A stretch of DNA of 64,000 nucleotides from the IMG/VR virus record IMGVR_UViG_3300037297_000135, positions 1-64,000 of that record. One strand, given 5' to 3'. A model generated the notes under the pieces. That model had not been told where the DNA came from, searched no databases, and saw only the letters and a program-made list of their open reading frames with translations. The stretch's first letter is position 1. The number at the start of each line of letters is the position of its first letter. The DNA is from a virus. Below, piece after piece: positions 26,318-34,471 of this stretch. The position numbers were made by a program, and so were the translations under genes.

Positions 26318-26812
26318 ATGACTAATTATAGGGATTCTGGATTTGCAAGCACAACAATAACAAGACCAAGCAATGTTAATATATATGTTGATAATGATGT
26401 AATTTCAACAAGTTCAGGAAGTATTTTGACATTTTCAAATATAACTAAAATACCAGGAAGTAATGTAATTATAATAAATGCAAATATTATGATTAATACA
26501 AATACTGTTCCAAGTGGTATGGATGGTTTTAGATTGCATTTTTATAATGCTTCGCCAACTGCAATTGCAGACAATTCACCTTTTAATATTCCTGAAGCTG
26601 ATAGAAGCAAATATTTAGGATTTGCAACAATAGATACTCCTGTTGATTTTGGTGATACAGTTTATATTCAAAAAGTAAATATAAATAAAATGATTAAACT
26701 TGTAAATTGTCCAGATGTTTATGGCATTTTAGAAGCTGTTAATGGATTTACACCACCATCAGGAAGTATTTTTACTATTAGTATTGGTGTTTTAGGTGCT
26801 ATAGGTGTATAA
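26318..26812 (+). CDS. Virion structural protein (putative), 164 aa
   Basis: Beta-rich, Ser/Thr/Asn-rich. Contains GFRLHFYNASPTAIADNSPFNIPEADRSKYLGF, split here as the elements RLHFYNASPTAIADN and IPEADRSKYLG, which I recognise from conserved structural proteins of other tailed phages that follow tail or capsid genes. Exact role unknown. Confidence 0.55.
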   Translation: MTNYRDSGFASTTITRPSNVNIYVDNDVISTSSGSILTFSNITKIPGSNVIIINANIMINTNTVPSGMDGFRLHFYNASPTAIADNSPFNIPEADRSKYLGFATIDTPVDFGDTVYIQKVNINKMIKLVNCPDVYGILEAVNGFTPPSGSIFTISIGVLGAIGV

Positions 26813-26830
26813 AGAAGGAGGTATGATATT

Positions 26831-27250
26831 ATGGCTTCATTAAATATAATGGGTTATTTACCTATAAAATTATTTAATAAAGAAGTTGATTTAGATACAG
26901 ATACAATAAAATTAATGTTGCTATCAAGTTCGGCAACTCCAAATGTTGATGTACATGTTTATATAGAAGATTTAGAAGGTGATGAAGTTTCTGGAAGTGG
27001 ATATTCTGCTGGTGGTGAAACAGTTTCAAATATATCTATTTCATATATATCAGGTTCAAATACATGTAAATTTGATGCTGATGATGTGGTTTTTAGTGCT
27101 GTTACTATATCAACAAGATATGGTGTTTTATATGATGAAGATTCAAGTGTAATTATTGCATATTTAGATTTTGATTCAGAACAATCGCCAAGTGCAAGCG
27201 ATTTTACAGTAAGTTTTAATGCTGATGGAATGTTTACAGCAGTAGTATAG
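26831..27250 (+). CDS. Virion structural protein (putative), 139 aa
   Basis: Excellent AGGAGG site. Begins MASLNIMGYLPIKLFNKEVDLDT; then TIKLMLLSSSATPNVDVH and GSGYSAGGETVSN, features of a beta-sandwich family often found next to the preceding gene in phages. Likely a tail or capsid surface protein. Confidence 0.55.
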   Translation: MASLNIMGYLPIKLFNKEVDLDTDTIKLMLLSSSATPNVDVHVYIEDLEGDEVSGSGYSAGGETVSNISISYISGSNTCKFDADDVVFSAVTISTRYGVLYDEDSSVIIAYLDFDSEQSPSASDFTVSFNADGMFTAVV

Positions 27251-27263
27251 GAGGTGTTTGCAT

Positions 27264-29126
27264 ATGGCTGTAAGTGGAGATTGGACTTATACTGAGAGCG
27301 AAGGTAATGCCACTATTACAGATTATAGTGGTTCTGCAACACCTACTATACCAACGAGTTTGGATGGATATCCAGTTATTGGCATTGGTGCAAATGCATT
27401 AAAAAGTAAAAGTTTAATAAGTGTAACAATTGAACATGCAATAAATTTAGATGATGAATGTTTTGCAAATAATTCAGGTTTAACGGTAACACTTGATGCT
27501 GATGTAACAACATCTGTTACATCATCGGTTGCACCATTTGAAGGCTGTTCAATTGGTTCAAATTTAATAATTACAGAAAATGTTACAACAATTCCAGATT
27601 TGTTGTTTTTTGGTTGTGGGTTAACTGCCGTAACATTACCAAATAGTTTGACAGCAATTGGAAATAGTTCGTTTGATTTAAATTCATTAACATCGTTGAC
27701 GTTACCAAGTTCATTAACATCAATTGGTACATGGGCATTTTCATCAAATTCACTTTCATCTATAACACTTGACCATACTATGAATTTAGATGATGGTTGT
27801 TTTGGGTATAACGGTTCGATTACTGTAACGCTTGATGCTGATATAACAACATCTGTGTCTGCAAATAATCAACCATTTAAAAATTGTACGCTTGGTTCAA
27901 ATTTAACAATTACGGAAAATGTGACAACAATTCCAGGATTTTTATTTTATAATTGTGGATTGACAGCAGTAACATTACCAAGTTCATTAACAACTATTGA
28001 AAACAATGCATTTGATTTAAATTCATTAATATCAATAAATTTACCAAATTCATTAACATCAATTGGTGCTTGGGCATTTTCATCAAATTCACTTTCATCA
28101 ATAAATATTGACCATGTTATAAATTTGGATGATGGTTGTTTTGGATATAACGGTTCAATTAATGTAACACTTGATGCCAACATAACAACAAGTATTACAT
28201 TAACTGATAATGCACCATTTAAAGGTTGTACACTTGGTTCAAATTTAACAATTACAGAAAATGTTACTACAATTCCAGATATATTATTTTCTAATTGTGG
28301 GTTAACTGCTGTAACATTGCCAGATTCATTAACAACAATTGGACGTAGTTCATTTGATACAAATTCATTAACATCAATAACGTTACCAAATTCATTAACA
28401 TCAATTGGTGCTTGGGCATTTTCGTTAAATTCAATTTCGTCTATAACACTTGACCATGTTATGAATTTAGACGATGGTTGTTTTGGATATAACGGTTCGA
28501 TTACTGTAATACTTGATGCCAACATAACAACAAGTATACCAAATTATTCAAATACACCATTTTATAATTGCACAATTGGATCAGGGTTAACAATCACAGA
28601 AAATGTAACTACATTGCCAAATTATTTGTTTTGCAATTGTGGTTTAACAAGTGTTGTTGTGCCAAATACAATTACAGCATTTGGGTCAAATCAATTTTCA
28701 TATAATACTAATTTAGCAAATATATATATATATTCATTATCTTTTACTTCATCTAGTACATTAGAGAACAATATGTCTGTAGAAACACCAGGAACAATTT
28801 ATGGATATGCTGGTTCTAGTGCTCAAACTTTAGCTGATGGATATGCGACATATAATTTTTCTGCATTAATTGATATAACAGTAAATATGGATGTTGGATT
28901 GATAACTTTTTCAGGAAAAGAACCTATAATTCAAAGTCCAATAACAGTGAATATGGATGTAGGATTGATAACTTTTTCGGGTAAAGGTATAACTAAAAAT
29001 ACAACAGTAAACATGGATGCAGGATTGATAACCTTTTCAGGAAAAGATATAACAACAACAGGTGGAGAAGTTGAAATTGATTCTAATGATGGAATTGATT
29101 TGTTTTTGTTAGCAGATTTTATATAA
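27264..29126 (+). CDS. BspA-type leucine-rich-repeat protein
   Basis: 620 residues from ATG 27264 (AGGAGGTG upstream). From residue about 20 to 500 it is built of LRR_5/BspA repeats, with units such as TIPDLLFFGCGLTAVTLPNSL and FSSNSLSSITLDH. On a larger scale a block of about 113 residues is repeated four times (DNA period about 340 bp, around 27571, 27910, 28252 and 28593). The C-terminus has three copies of a TVNMDVGLITFSGK unit. No signal peptide. Its place among structural genes suggests a virion-surface adhesin or receptor-binding accessory. Confidence 0.8.
   Translation: MAVSGDWTYTESEGNATITDYSGSATPTIPTSLDGYPVIGIGANALKSKSLISVTIEHAINLDDECFANNSGLTVTLDADVTTSVTSSVAPFEGCSIGSNLIITENVTTIPDLLFFGCGLTAVTLPNSLTAIGNSSFDLNSLTSLTLPSSLTSIGTWAFSSNSLSSITLDHTMNLDDGCFGYNGSITVTLDADITTSVSANNQPFKNCTLGSNLTITENVTTIPGFLFYNCGLTAVTLPSSLTTIENNAFDLNSLISINLPNSLTSIGAWAFSSNSLSSINIDHVINLDDGCFGYNGSINVTLDANITTSITLTDNAPFKGCTLGSNLTITENVTTIPDILFSNCGLTAVTLPDSLTTIGRSSFDTNSLTSITLPNSLTSIGAWAFSLNSISSITLDHVMNLDDGCFGYNGSITVILDANITTSIPNYSNTPFYNCTIGSGLTITENVTTLPNYLFCNCGLTSVVVPNTITAFGSNQFSYNTNLANIYIYSLSFTSSSTLENNMSVETPGTIYGYAGSSAQTLADGYATYNFSALIDITVNMDVGLITFSGKEPIIQSPITVNMDVGLITFSGKGITKNTTVNMDAGLITFSGKDITTTGGEVEIDSNDGIDLFLLADFI
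27540..28620 (+). repeat. Four tandem ~340-bp repeats in the LRR gene
   Basis: The segment coding GSNLTITENVTTIP recurs at about 27556, 27895, 28237 and 28579. The copies are similar but not identical at DNA level and stay in frame, so the gene can gain or lose blocks by recombination. Confidence 0.75.
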
Positions 29127-29163
29127 ATAAAAAATAATTTAAAAATAGAATATTTTTTGATAT

Positions 29164-29207
29164 AATAGCATATATATAATCATATGATTATGTGTATGCT
29201 ATTTTTT
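29164..29207 (+). terminator. Intrinsic terminator
   Basis: AATAGCATATATATAATC pairs with GATTATGTGTATGCTATT (some G-T pairs), followed by T6. Confidence 0.75.
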
Positions 29208-29229
29208 GTTTATGGAGGTTTTGAATTGT

Positions 29230-29670
29230 ATGTATATTGAAAAGGGGAATATGTCATGTTTTATATTGATAGCAATTGTGTGTTTGATAATATATAATGT
29301 ATTTGTATCAATATTTTTTTTGTATATAAGATATGATTTTGATAAATATAGATTTAATTCAAAAATAGAATATAATTCATTAGCAACAATTTTAATTGGT
29401 ATATTCATGTTTATACCAATAATAGGATGTTTTTTTATTTGTAATATTATAGCTTCTAAATCAACAGGAACATGTGATGTATGTGATAAAACAGTATATT
29501 TTGATGCAAAATTTTGTAAACAATGTAAAACAACATATGATATAAACGACAAACATGATTTAAGGTTAGCAAAAGAAAAATACAGATTGCTTTCAAAAGC
29601 AAGAAAACAAGCGATTGATGAACAAATAAAAGGTTTGGAAGAAATATATAAAGAAGGTGATATTTTGTGA
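29230..29670 (+). CDS. Membrane protein with zinc ribbon, 146 aa
   Basis: ATG 29230 follows GGAGG; ATG 29251 behind AAAGGGG is an alternative. Two membrane helices (about 8-32 and 50-72) precede a zinc ribbon (CDVCDKTVYFDAKFCKQC) and a charged helical tail. The start of the next gene overlaps its stop by 4 bases. Function unknown. Confidence 0.55.
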   Translation: MYIEKGNMSCFILIAIVCLIIYNVFVSIFFLYIRYDFDKYRFNSKIEYNSLATILIGIFMFIPIIGCFFICNIIASKSTGTCDVCDKTVYFDAKFCKQCKTTYDINDKHDLRLAKEKYRLLSKARKQAIDEQIKGLEEIYKEGDIL

Positions 29671-30068
29671 AAATATTAAATAGTTTCAATATGTATGAAG
29701 GTTCGGGTTTTTATTTAAATGAATTGACTTTAGAATTAGATGAATATTTAACTGATAAATATAAAAAATTTGATAAAGATAATAAATATTTTACTGATAA
29801 AACTTATATTATGAAACATTTAGGATTAAAAAATATTTGGGCAATTAGAAAATTTGGAGCAACAAGAGGGCACATATTAATAAATAAAAATTTTGTGATA
29901 AAGGAAATTGAAATTTCAAAAGGCAGAGGATATGCAGACGGAATAAGTAATATTTCATGTTATCAAAGTAATATTTTAAAGTGTGTTGATTTAAGTAAAT
30001 ACCTGTATTGTAAATTAAAAATAAATGAAGAAGTTTTTAATGAAAAAATTTTTAAAAAAAATAAATAA
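29667..30068 (+). CDS. Hypothetical protein, 133 aa
   Basis: GTG start overlapping the previous stop (gtga), with AAGGTGAT upstream. Basic alpha/beta protein with a KFGATRGHILINKN stretch. No recognised family. Confidence 0.55.
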   Translation: MKILNSFNMYEGSGFYLNELTLELDEYLTDKYKKFDKDNKYFTDKTYIMKHLGLKNIWAIRKFGATRGHILINKNFVIKEIEISKGRGYADGISNISCYQSNILKCVDLSKYLYCKLKINEEVFNEKIFKKNK

Positions 30069-30094
30069 AATATTATAAATATACAAGTTTTGTA

Positions 30095-30122
30095 TTGCAT
30101 TTTTGTTAAAGTATGTTACAAT
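30095..30122 (+). promoter_or_regulatory. Promoter (TTGCAT, 16 bp, TACAAT)
   Basis: Hexamers each one mismatch from consensus-like forms, 45 bp before the secreted-protein start, giving the next gene its own transcript. Confidence 0.55.
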
Positions 30123-30166
30123 ATGTTTGTATTGAAACAATAATAAATATAACAGGAGGATTTAAA

Positions 30167-31018
30167 ATGTTCAAAAAACAAAACAAAGTAAAAAATAAAA
30201 TCTTTAGTATCTTAGTAGTTGCATTAGTATTTTCACTTGCTTTTGGTGGTATTGTTACAGCAGCAGGTGGAGTGGAAGCATTTTTTCCAACATATGACAC
30301 ATATATAAATGGTCAAAAAATTGATAATTCTGATATTCTTGTAAGAAATGGTCAAACTCATTTAAATATTTCAAAACTTGAATCATATGGAGTATTAAAA
30401 AATTGGAACGAACAAACTAGAACTGCTAATTTCTTTATTCCAAATCCATTACCTAATAATGGTAATTCAAATAGCATATCAGATTTAGCAAAATCTGGAG
30501 TTAGATTTTATAAAGGAAATGGAACATTTCTTGGTAATGGTATATTTTTAAATAAAGATTTAGTAATAGTTCCAAAACAAGTATATAAACCAACATTAAT
30601 TTTAAAAAGTTTAGATTATAAAAATACAGAAATAAATTTTGAGCCACAAGTTATTGCTCAAAATTCAAGATTAGTATTATTAAAAACAAAAGGTTACCAG
30701 TCAGATTATTTCGCAAAATTAGCAACAACAAAACCAGAAGCAGGAGAAGATATAATTTTAGTTGGTTCTATTCAACAACAACCAAATTTTTATAATTTTT
30801 CAACTGTAAAAGATGAATTTGATTTTAATTGGTTGACAACAGGAGATAAAGCTTATTTAAGGAGTTACAACAATTGTGATTCATCAGCAATTGGTGCAGG
30901 TATGTATACAAAAGATGGTTTGCTTGGTGGTATATTCGTAGTTAAAGGTGCTAATTATGCGATATCTATTACATTAAATGATATTAATTCATTTGTGCCA
31001 AATTCAATGTTGCCATAA
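30167..31018 (+). CDS. Secreted trypsin-fold pseudoprotease-like protein
   Basis: ATG 30167 is set by AGGAGG. 283 residues. A classical signal peptide (KKQNKVKNK, then a hydrophobic core to about residue 35) is followed by a short copper-amine-oxidase-N-like domain (YINGQKIDNSDILVRNGQTHLNIS). Residues about 110-283 follow the order of an S1C (DegP-like) protease: GNGTFLGNGIFLN, then VIVPKQVY where VTAAHV is expected, RLVLLKT where DLALLK is expected, GEDIILVGS, and SSAIGAGMYTKDGLLGGIFVV where GNSGGPL is expected. All three catalytic positions appear lost. Flanked by its own promoter and terminator. Confidence 0.65.
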   Translation: MFKKQNKVKNKIFSILVVALVFSLAFGGIVTAAGGVEAFFPTYDTYINGQKIDNSDILVRNGQTHLNISKLESYGVLKNWNEQTRTANFFIPNPLPNNGNSNSISDLAKSGVRFYKGNGTFLGNGIFLNKDLVIVPKQVYKPTLILKSLDYKNTEINFEPQVIAQNSRLVLLKTKGYQSDYFAKLATTKPEAGEDIILVGSIQQQPNFYNFSTVKDEFDFNWLTTGDKAYLRSYNNCDSSAIGAGMYTKDGLLGGIFVVKGANYAISITLNDINSFVPNSMLP

Positions 31019-31133
31019 ATATAAAACTAAAAATTAATTAAATGTAAATATCCTAGGAAATGTTTGCATTTGAAAAATAAAAAAATTATATAAAAAAAAG
31101 AAAATCATAAAAAAAAATAAATTGATTATAACT

Positions 31134-31172
31134 AAAACAAAGGATTGTATAATGCAATCCTTTGTTTTATTA
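31134..31172 (+). terminator. Intrinsic terminator, perfect 14-bp stem
   Basis: AAAACAAAGGATTG and CAATCCTTTGTTTT are exact complements around a 7-nt loop. Ends the secreted-protein transcript. An additional weak hairpin lies at about 31041-31072 in the otherwise featureless 3' region. Confidence 0.85.
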
Positions 31173-31192
31173 AAAAAACTTATAAAAAGTTA

Positions 31193-31221
31193 TTTACAAA
31201 AAGAATATATTGATATATAAT
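31193..31221 (+). promoter_or_regulatory. Promoter (TTTACA, 17 bp, TATAAT)
   Basis: Perfect -10 and near-perfect -35 with ideal spacing. It stands between two terminators and starts a transcript expected at about 31228. Confidence 0.75.
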
Positions 31222-31227
31222 GTAATA

Positions 31228-31321
31228 TGTGATATAGTTGAAGAATAATGACATAGCAACTTTTAAAGAAAATTAAGTGTTTACCAAAAAAAAGTATCTG
31301 AATATTTCAGGTGCTTTTTTT
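31228..31321 (+). ncRNA. Short leader/small RNA upstream of lysin
   Basis: A transcript from the promoter at 31193 would run about 94 nt to the hairpin at 31286-31321. It can form one stem (AGTTG with CAACT) before the terminator stem. It may be a free small RNA, or an attenuator leader that must be read through to express the lysin at 31352. Confidence 0.4.
31286..31321 (+). terminator. Intrinsic terminator / attenuator before lysin
   Basis: AAAAAAAGTATCTGAA pairs with TTCAGGTGCTTTTTTT (two G-T pairs) over a 3-nt loop; the arm itself supplies the T-run. It ends 17 bases before the lysin ribosome site. Confidence 0.8.
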
Positions 31322-31351
31322 ATGTAATTTTTTATGAGGGGAGTAGTGATT

Positions 31352-32185
31352 ATGTATAATATTTTTATTAGTCCAGGGCATTATGAATATACATGGGAGA
31401 AAGAACATGCAAAAGGTATTGTAGCGGATGATGGATTGTTTCAAGAATTTAATGATTTCAATATTAAGGTTCCTATATATTTAAATCCATTGTTAAAACA
31501 ACATCCAGATATTTTTAAAATACACCAACTTGAATATGATAACAACAAACTTGATAAAACACTTAGACAAAGAATTGATTTTATAAATGCAAATTGTTGT
31601 ATGAACGATATTATTGTTTCAATTCATGCTAATTACAATGATAATTTTAATGTTAAAGGACTTTGGTTGCTATACAGTGGTTCTAAGAGCAAGAAATTAG
31701 TTGATTTATATATAAAGCATTCTAAAGAAAATCTGATACCTTATACAAGGACATATAAATGTACAATTAAAGAAAAATGGTTGAATTTAGGGATTGTGTT
31801 AAAAACAAATTGTCCTGTGATTTTGATTGAAGCAGGATTTTTCAGTAATAAACAAGATAGAGCAATTTTGAAATCATCTAAATATCAAAAAGAGGTTGCA
31901 ATTAGTATTTATAAAATGATTTGTGAATATTATGGAATTGAACCAATTTTAGCAAGAAAAGATTTAAAACATATTGAAGCATGGAAAATGATTGAAGTTG
32001 AAAAAGCTGTAAAATATGGATTTATAGATAGTGATATTTGGGCAAGAGATATTGATGGTATGTTTCCACGTTGGGCAGTTTTAGAGATGTTGAATGATGA
32101 ACATGAATTGTTTTGTTTTAAATTAGATGAATTAAGGAAAGAATATGATTCAAAGTTTGATGAATTGAACAAAAAAATAAGTTAA
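31352..32185 (+). CDS. N-acetylmuramoyl-L-alanine amidase endolysin (Amidase_3)
   Basis: ATG 31352 lies eight bases after GGGGAG (31338-31343); the ATG at 31334 precedes the ribosome site. 277 residues. Catalytic domain 1-195: zinc ligands in SPGHY (His10), FQEFND (Glu32) and SIHANY (His92), and the catalytic Glu in ILIEAGFFSN. The C-terminal 80 residues are helical (EAWKMIEVEKAVKYGFIDSDIW resembles S-layer/SLH-like helices) and may bind the wall. Cleaves peptidoglycan at the end of infection. Confidence 0.88.
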   Translation: MYNIFISPGHYEYTWEKEHAKGIVADDGLFQEFNDFNIKVPIYLNPLLKQHPDIFKIHQLEYDNNKLDKTLRQRIDFINANCCMNDIIVSIHANYNDNFNVKGLWLLYSGSKSKKLVDLYIKHSKENLIPYTRTYKCTIKEKWLNLGIVLKTNCPVILIEAGFFSNKQDRAILKSSKYQKEVAISIYKMICEYYGIEPILARKDLKHIEAWKMIEVEKAVKYGFIDSDIWARDIDGMFPRWAVLEMLNDEHELFCFKLDELRKEYDSKFDELNKKIS

Positions 32186-32255
32186 ATTTATATTATATAA
32201 TGTATTAAAATATATGATATGGTATACTAGTTTAAAAGAAATTGGAGAAAGCAAT

Positions 32256-32618
32256 ATGAGACAAAACATATTACAAATAATAGATTTATATACAAACAAT
32301 TTAGAAATAGCAATTAAAAGTATTTTGCAAAAAAAAGAAGTTGAATTTGAACTTTGTAAAGTGAATTTTAAAATAATTACAAATTGTTGTTATAATATTT
32401 TTTATAAATATGAAAATTTGGTGCAAGAAATAAAAAATATTATTGATTGTGAATGTAATTTTTTTAATACGCAAGAAATATTAAAAGCTTTTTTTGGAGC
32501 AAATTATTGTATATATAATCATAAATTTATACAATTTAAATCATATATAGTAATGATAAAATTATTGATTTATGATTTATATAATGGTTTAAATAAAACG
32601 TTATTGACAATTGAATAA
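32256..32618 (+). CDS. Hypothetical helical protein, 120 aa
   Basis: ATG 32256 follows GGAGAAAG; the open frame upstream lacks a ribosome site. Helical, with scattered Cys residues (CNCCYN-like pattern not forming a clear zinc site). Next to lysin; no membrane helix, so not an obvious holin. Function unknown. Confidence 0.5.
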   Translation: MRQNILQIIDLYTNNLEIAIKSILQKKEVEFELCKVNFKIITNCCYNIFYKYENLVQEIKNIIDCECNFFNTQEILKAFFGANYCIYNHKFIQFKSYIVMIKLLIYDLYNGLNKTLLTIE

Positions 32619-32658
32619 AAAAAATATAAAATTAATAAAAATGTTTTATGGAGATAAT

Positions 32659-33207
32659 ATGGGAATTAAAGAAGAAAAAACTATTTCAAAAAAAATTGTA
32701 TATAGTGCTAGTAATGGATATATAAGTGTTGAAAAACATAATGTTTTAATTGGGGAAATAAATACTGTTAGAGAGGTTGTTAAACATCCACTATCAGCTT
32801 CAATGTTGATGCAAGATGGTGAATATGTTTATTTAATAAAACAATTTAGGAAATCAGTTGATAAAATGTTTATTGAAGTTCCAGCAGGTTTGTGTGAATT
32901 AAATGAACATCCAAAAGATACAGCAATAAGAGAATGTATGGAAGAGATAAATTATACAGTTACAAATGTTGAATTTGTTACAAAAATACATGGTTCAATT
33001 GGGTTTTCAAATGCATTAAATTATATATATACAGGTCAAAAAGGTATAAAATGCAATGTTGAAAAAGATTTTGATGAAAATATAGAAGTGTTTAAGATTG
33101 AGTTAAAAAAAGCATTAAAACTTGTTATTTCAAATGAAATAACTGATGCTAGAACTCAAAATGCTTTAATGTATTTGGCTTTAAAAAAAGGAATTAAAAT
33201 GTTTTAA
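32659..33207 (+). CDS. Nudix hydrolase, ADP-ribose pyrophosphatase-like
   Basis: ATG 32659 fits GGAG; the TTG at 32611 overlaps the previous gene without a ribosome site. 182 residues with a complete Nudix box (G-LCELN-E-HPKDTAI-RECMEE) and preceding EVPAG. The layout with a QFRKSVDK strand before the box resembles ADP-ribose/GDP-sugar pyrophosphatases. Phage Nudix enzymes clear nucleotide-linked signals or NAD-derived products; substrate unknown here. Confidence 0.82.
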   Translation: MGIKEEKTISKKIVYSASNGYISVEKHNVLIGEINTVREVVKHPLSASMLMQDGEYVYLIKQFRKSVDKMFIEVPAGLCELNEHPKDTAIRECMEEINYTVTNVEFVTKIHGSIGFSNALNYIYTGQKGIKCNVEKDFDENIEVFKIELKKALKLVISNEITDARTQNALMYLALKKGIKMF

Positions 33208-33208
33208 A

Positions 33209-33292
33209 GGACATATGCTCGAGTGGTTAAAGAGGACAGACTGTAAATCTGTTATCCAAGTGGTTTCGGTGGTTCAAATCCACCTATGTCCA
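33209..33292 (+). tRNA. tRNA-Tyr (GTA)
   Basis: Acceptor GGACATA pairs with TATGTCC; anticodon loop ctgtaaa between acaga/tctgt; long class II variable arm; T loop ttcaaat. It begins one base after the Nudix stop codon. No CCA encoded. Confidence 0.92.
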
Positions 33293-33334
33293 TAGTTTCT
33301 CGTATATGTGAATTTTTGGTATATACATTTTTTA

Positions 33335-33367
33335 ATACATAAGTTTAAAAGCTTATGTATTTTTTTT
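33335..33367 (+). terminator. Intrinsic terminator
   Basis: ATACATAAG and CTTATGTAT pair perfectly, followed by eight T. Ends the lysin-Nudix-tRNA transcript. Confidence 0.88.
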
Positions 33368-33378
33368 ATGAAAAATAT

Positions 33379-33407
33379 TTTACATTTATATTAAGTTGTA
33401 TTATAAT
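33379..33407 (+). promoter_or_regulatory. Promoter (TTTACA, 17 bp, TATAAT)
   Basis: Near-consensus promoter 44 bp before the first glycosyltransferase; likely start of the glycan operon. Confidence 0.75.
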
Positions 33408-33450
33408 AATATTATGTAAACTTAATTTTATTTTTTAGGGGAGTAAAGAA

Positions 33451-34470
33451 TTGAATAAAAAAAATATAAACATAGTATATGCAAGGACTATTGATTATGA
33501 TTTTGACCTTCAACAAAGGCCACATCATATAATGAATATACTTGCTGAACGAGGATATGATGTGTCTTGGTTTGATTCTGATTTTTCAGTTAGAAAAAGA
33601 CAAAATAAAATGAGAACTAAAATAAATGATAATTTATATGTGTATTATGATTGGGAAGTTTTTAAAAAAAGATTTGCTAATCCTGATATTTATTTTAGTA
33701 CTTGGTCTAAAAGATATGAAGATTTGGTTGATATCAAACCTAAACTTGGTGTGATTTATGATTCATTAGATAACTTTGAAGAAAACAGTAAAGATGAATC
33801 AATGATGATAAGTAAGTCTGATATTGTTTTAACTACTTCTCAATCTATTTATAGATTAAGGAAAAAGGAACATAATAATGTTGTAATGTGTCCTAATGGT
33901 TGTTTTGAAAATATTAAAATCAAACAATATCCAATTCCGATTGATTTAAAAAAGAATGTTGATATGAATAAACCAATCATATTATTTAGTGGAGCATTAG
34001 CAAGATGGTGTGATATAGAGTTGTTAGAAACAATAGCTGATTTATATCAATTAGTATTTGTTGGAAAACCTTTTGGTGTTCCAAATGTTCCAGATAATTT
34101 TATATATTTGGGATGCAAAACATATGATGAATTACAAATGTATTATCATCATTGTGATATAACATTATTGCCTTTTAATAGGAAACAAGAAGCTTTATAC
34201 AGTGACCCAATAAAAATATATGAATCATTATCACATGGTAAAATTTGTATTTCAACAAAGATTGAAGAAGCTGAAAAATTTGATAGAAAAGTAGTATATG
34301 TATCAAAAAGCAGAGAACATTTTTTACAAAATATAAAAAAAGCTTTAAAGCACAAAGATACGCAAGAGACAAAAGATATATGTATTAAAGAAGCTAAAAA
34401 GCATTCATGGGGAAAAAGAGTTGATATTATAGAAAATTGTATAATGAAATTGGTAAATAAGGAGATTTAA
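33451..34470 (+). CDS. Glycosyltransferase, GT4/GT-B type
   Basis: TTG start nine bases after GGGGAG. 339 residues. The GT-B fold is indicated by an N-terminal QQRPHHIMNILAERGYDV acceptor-domain helix and a C-terminal half with IILFSGALARWCDIELL, VFVGKPFG, and the donor-binding DPIKIYESLSHGKICIST (E-x7-like loop). Probably transfers a sugar to a phage or host surface component. First gene of a long glycan cluster. Confidence 0.8.
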   Translation: MNKKNINIVYARTIDYDFDLQQRPHHIMNILAERGYDVSWFDSDFSVRKRQNKMRTKINDNLYVYYDWEVFKKRFANPDIYFSTWSKRYEDLVDIKPKLGVIYDSLDNFEENSKDESMMISKSDIVLTTSQSIYRLRKKEHNNVVMCPNGCFENIKIKQYPIPIDLKKNVDMNKPIILFSGALARWCDIELLETIADLYQLVFVGKPFGVPNVPDNFIYLGCKTYDELQMYYHHCDITLLPFNRKQEALYSDPIKIYESLSHGKICISTKIEEAEKFDRKVVYVSKSREHFLQNIKKALKHKDTQETKDICIKEAKKHSWGKRVDIIENCIMKLVNKEI

Positions 34471-34471
34471 T

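Noticed and set aside
27947-28525. 192-codon minus-strand open frame
   Set aside because: Shadow of the repeated LRR coding sequence; its repeats mirror the plus-strand protein.
29230-29670. Holin
   Set aside because: Has membrane helices but carries a cytoplasmic zinc ribbon and long tail and is far from the lysin; no good holin candidate was identified.
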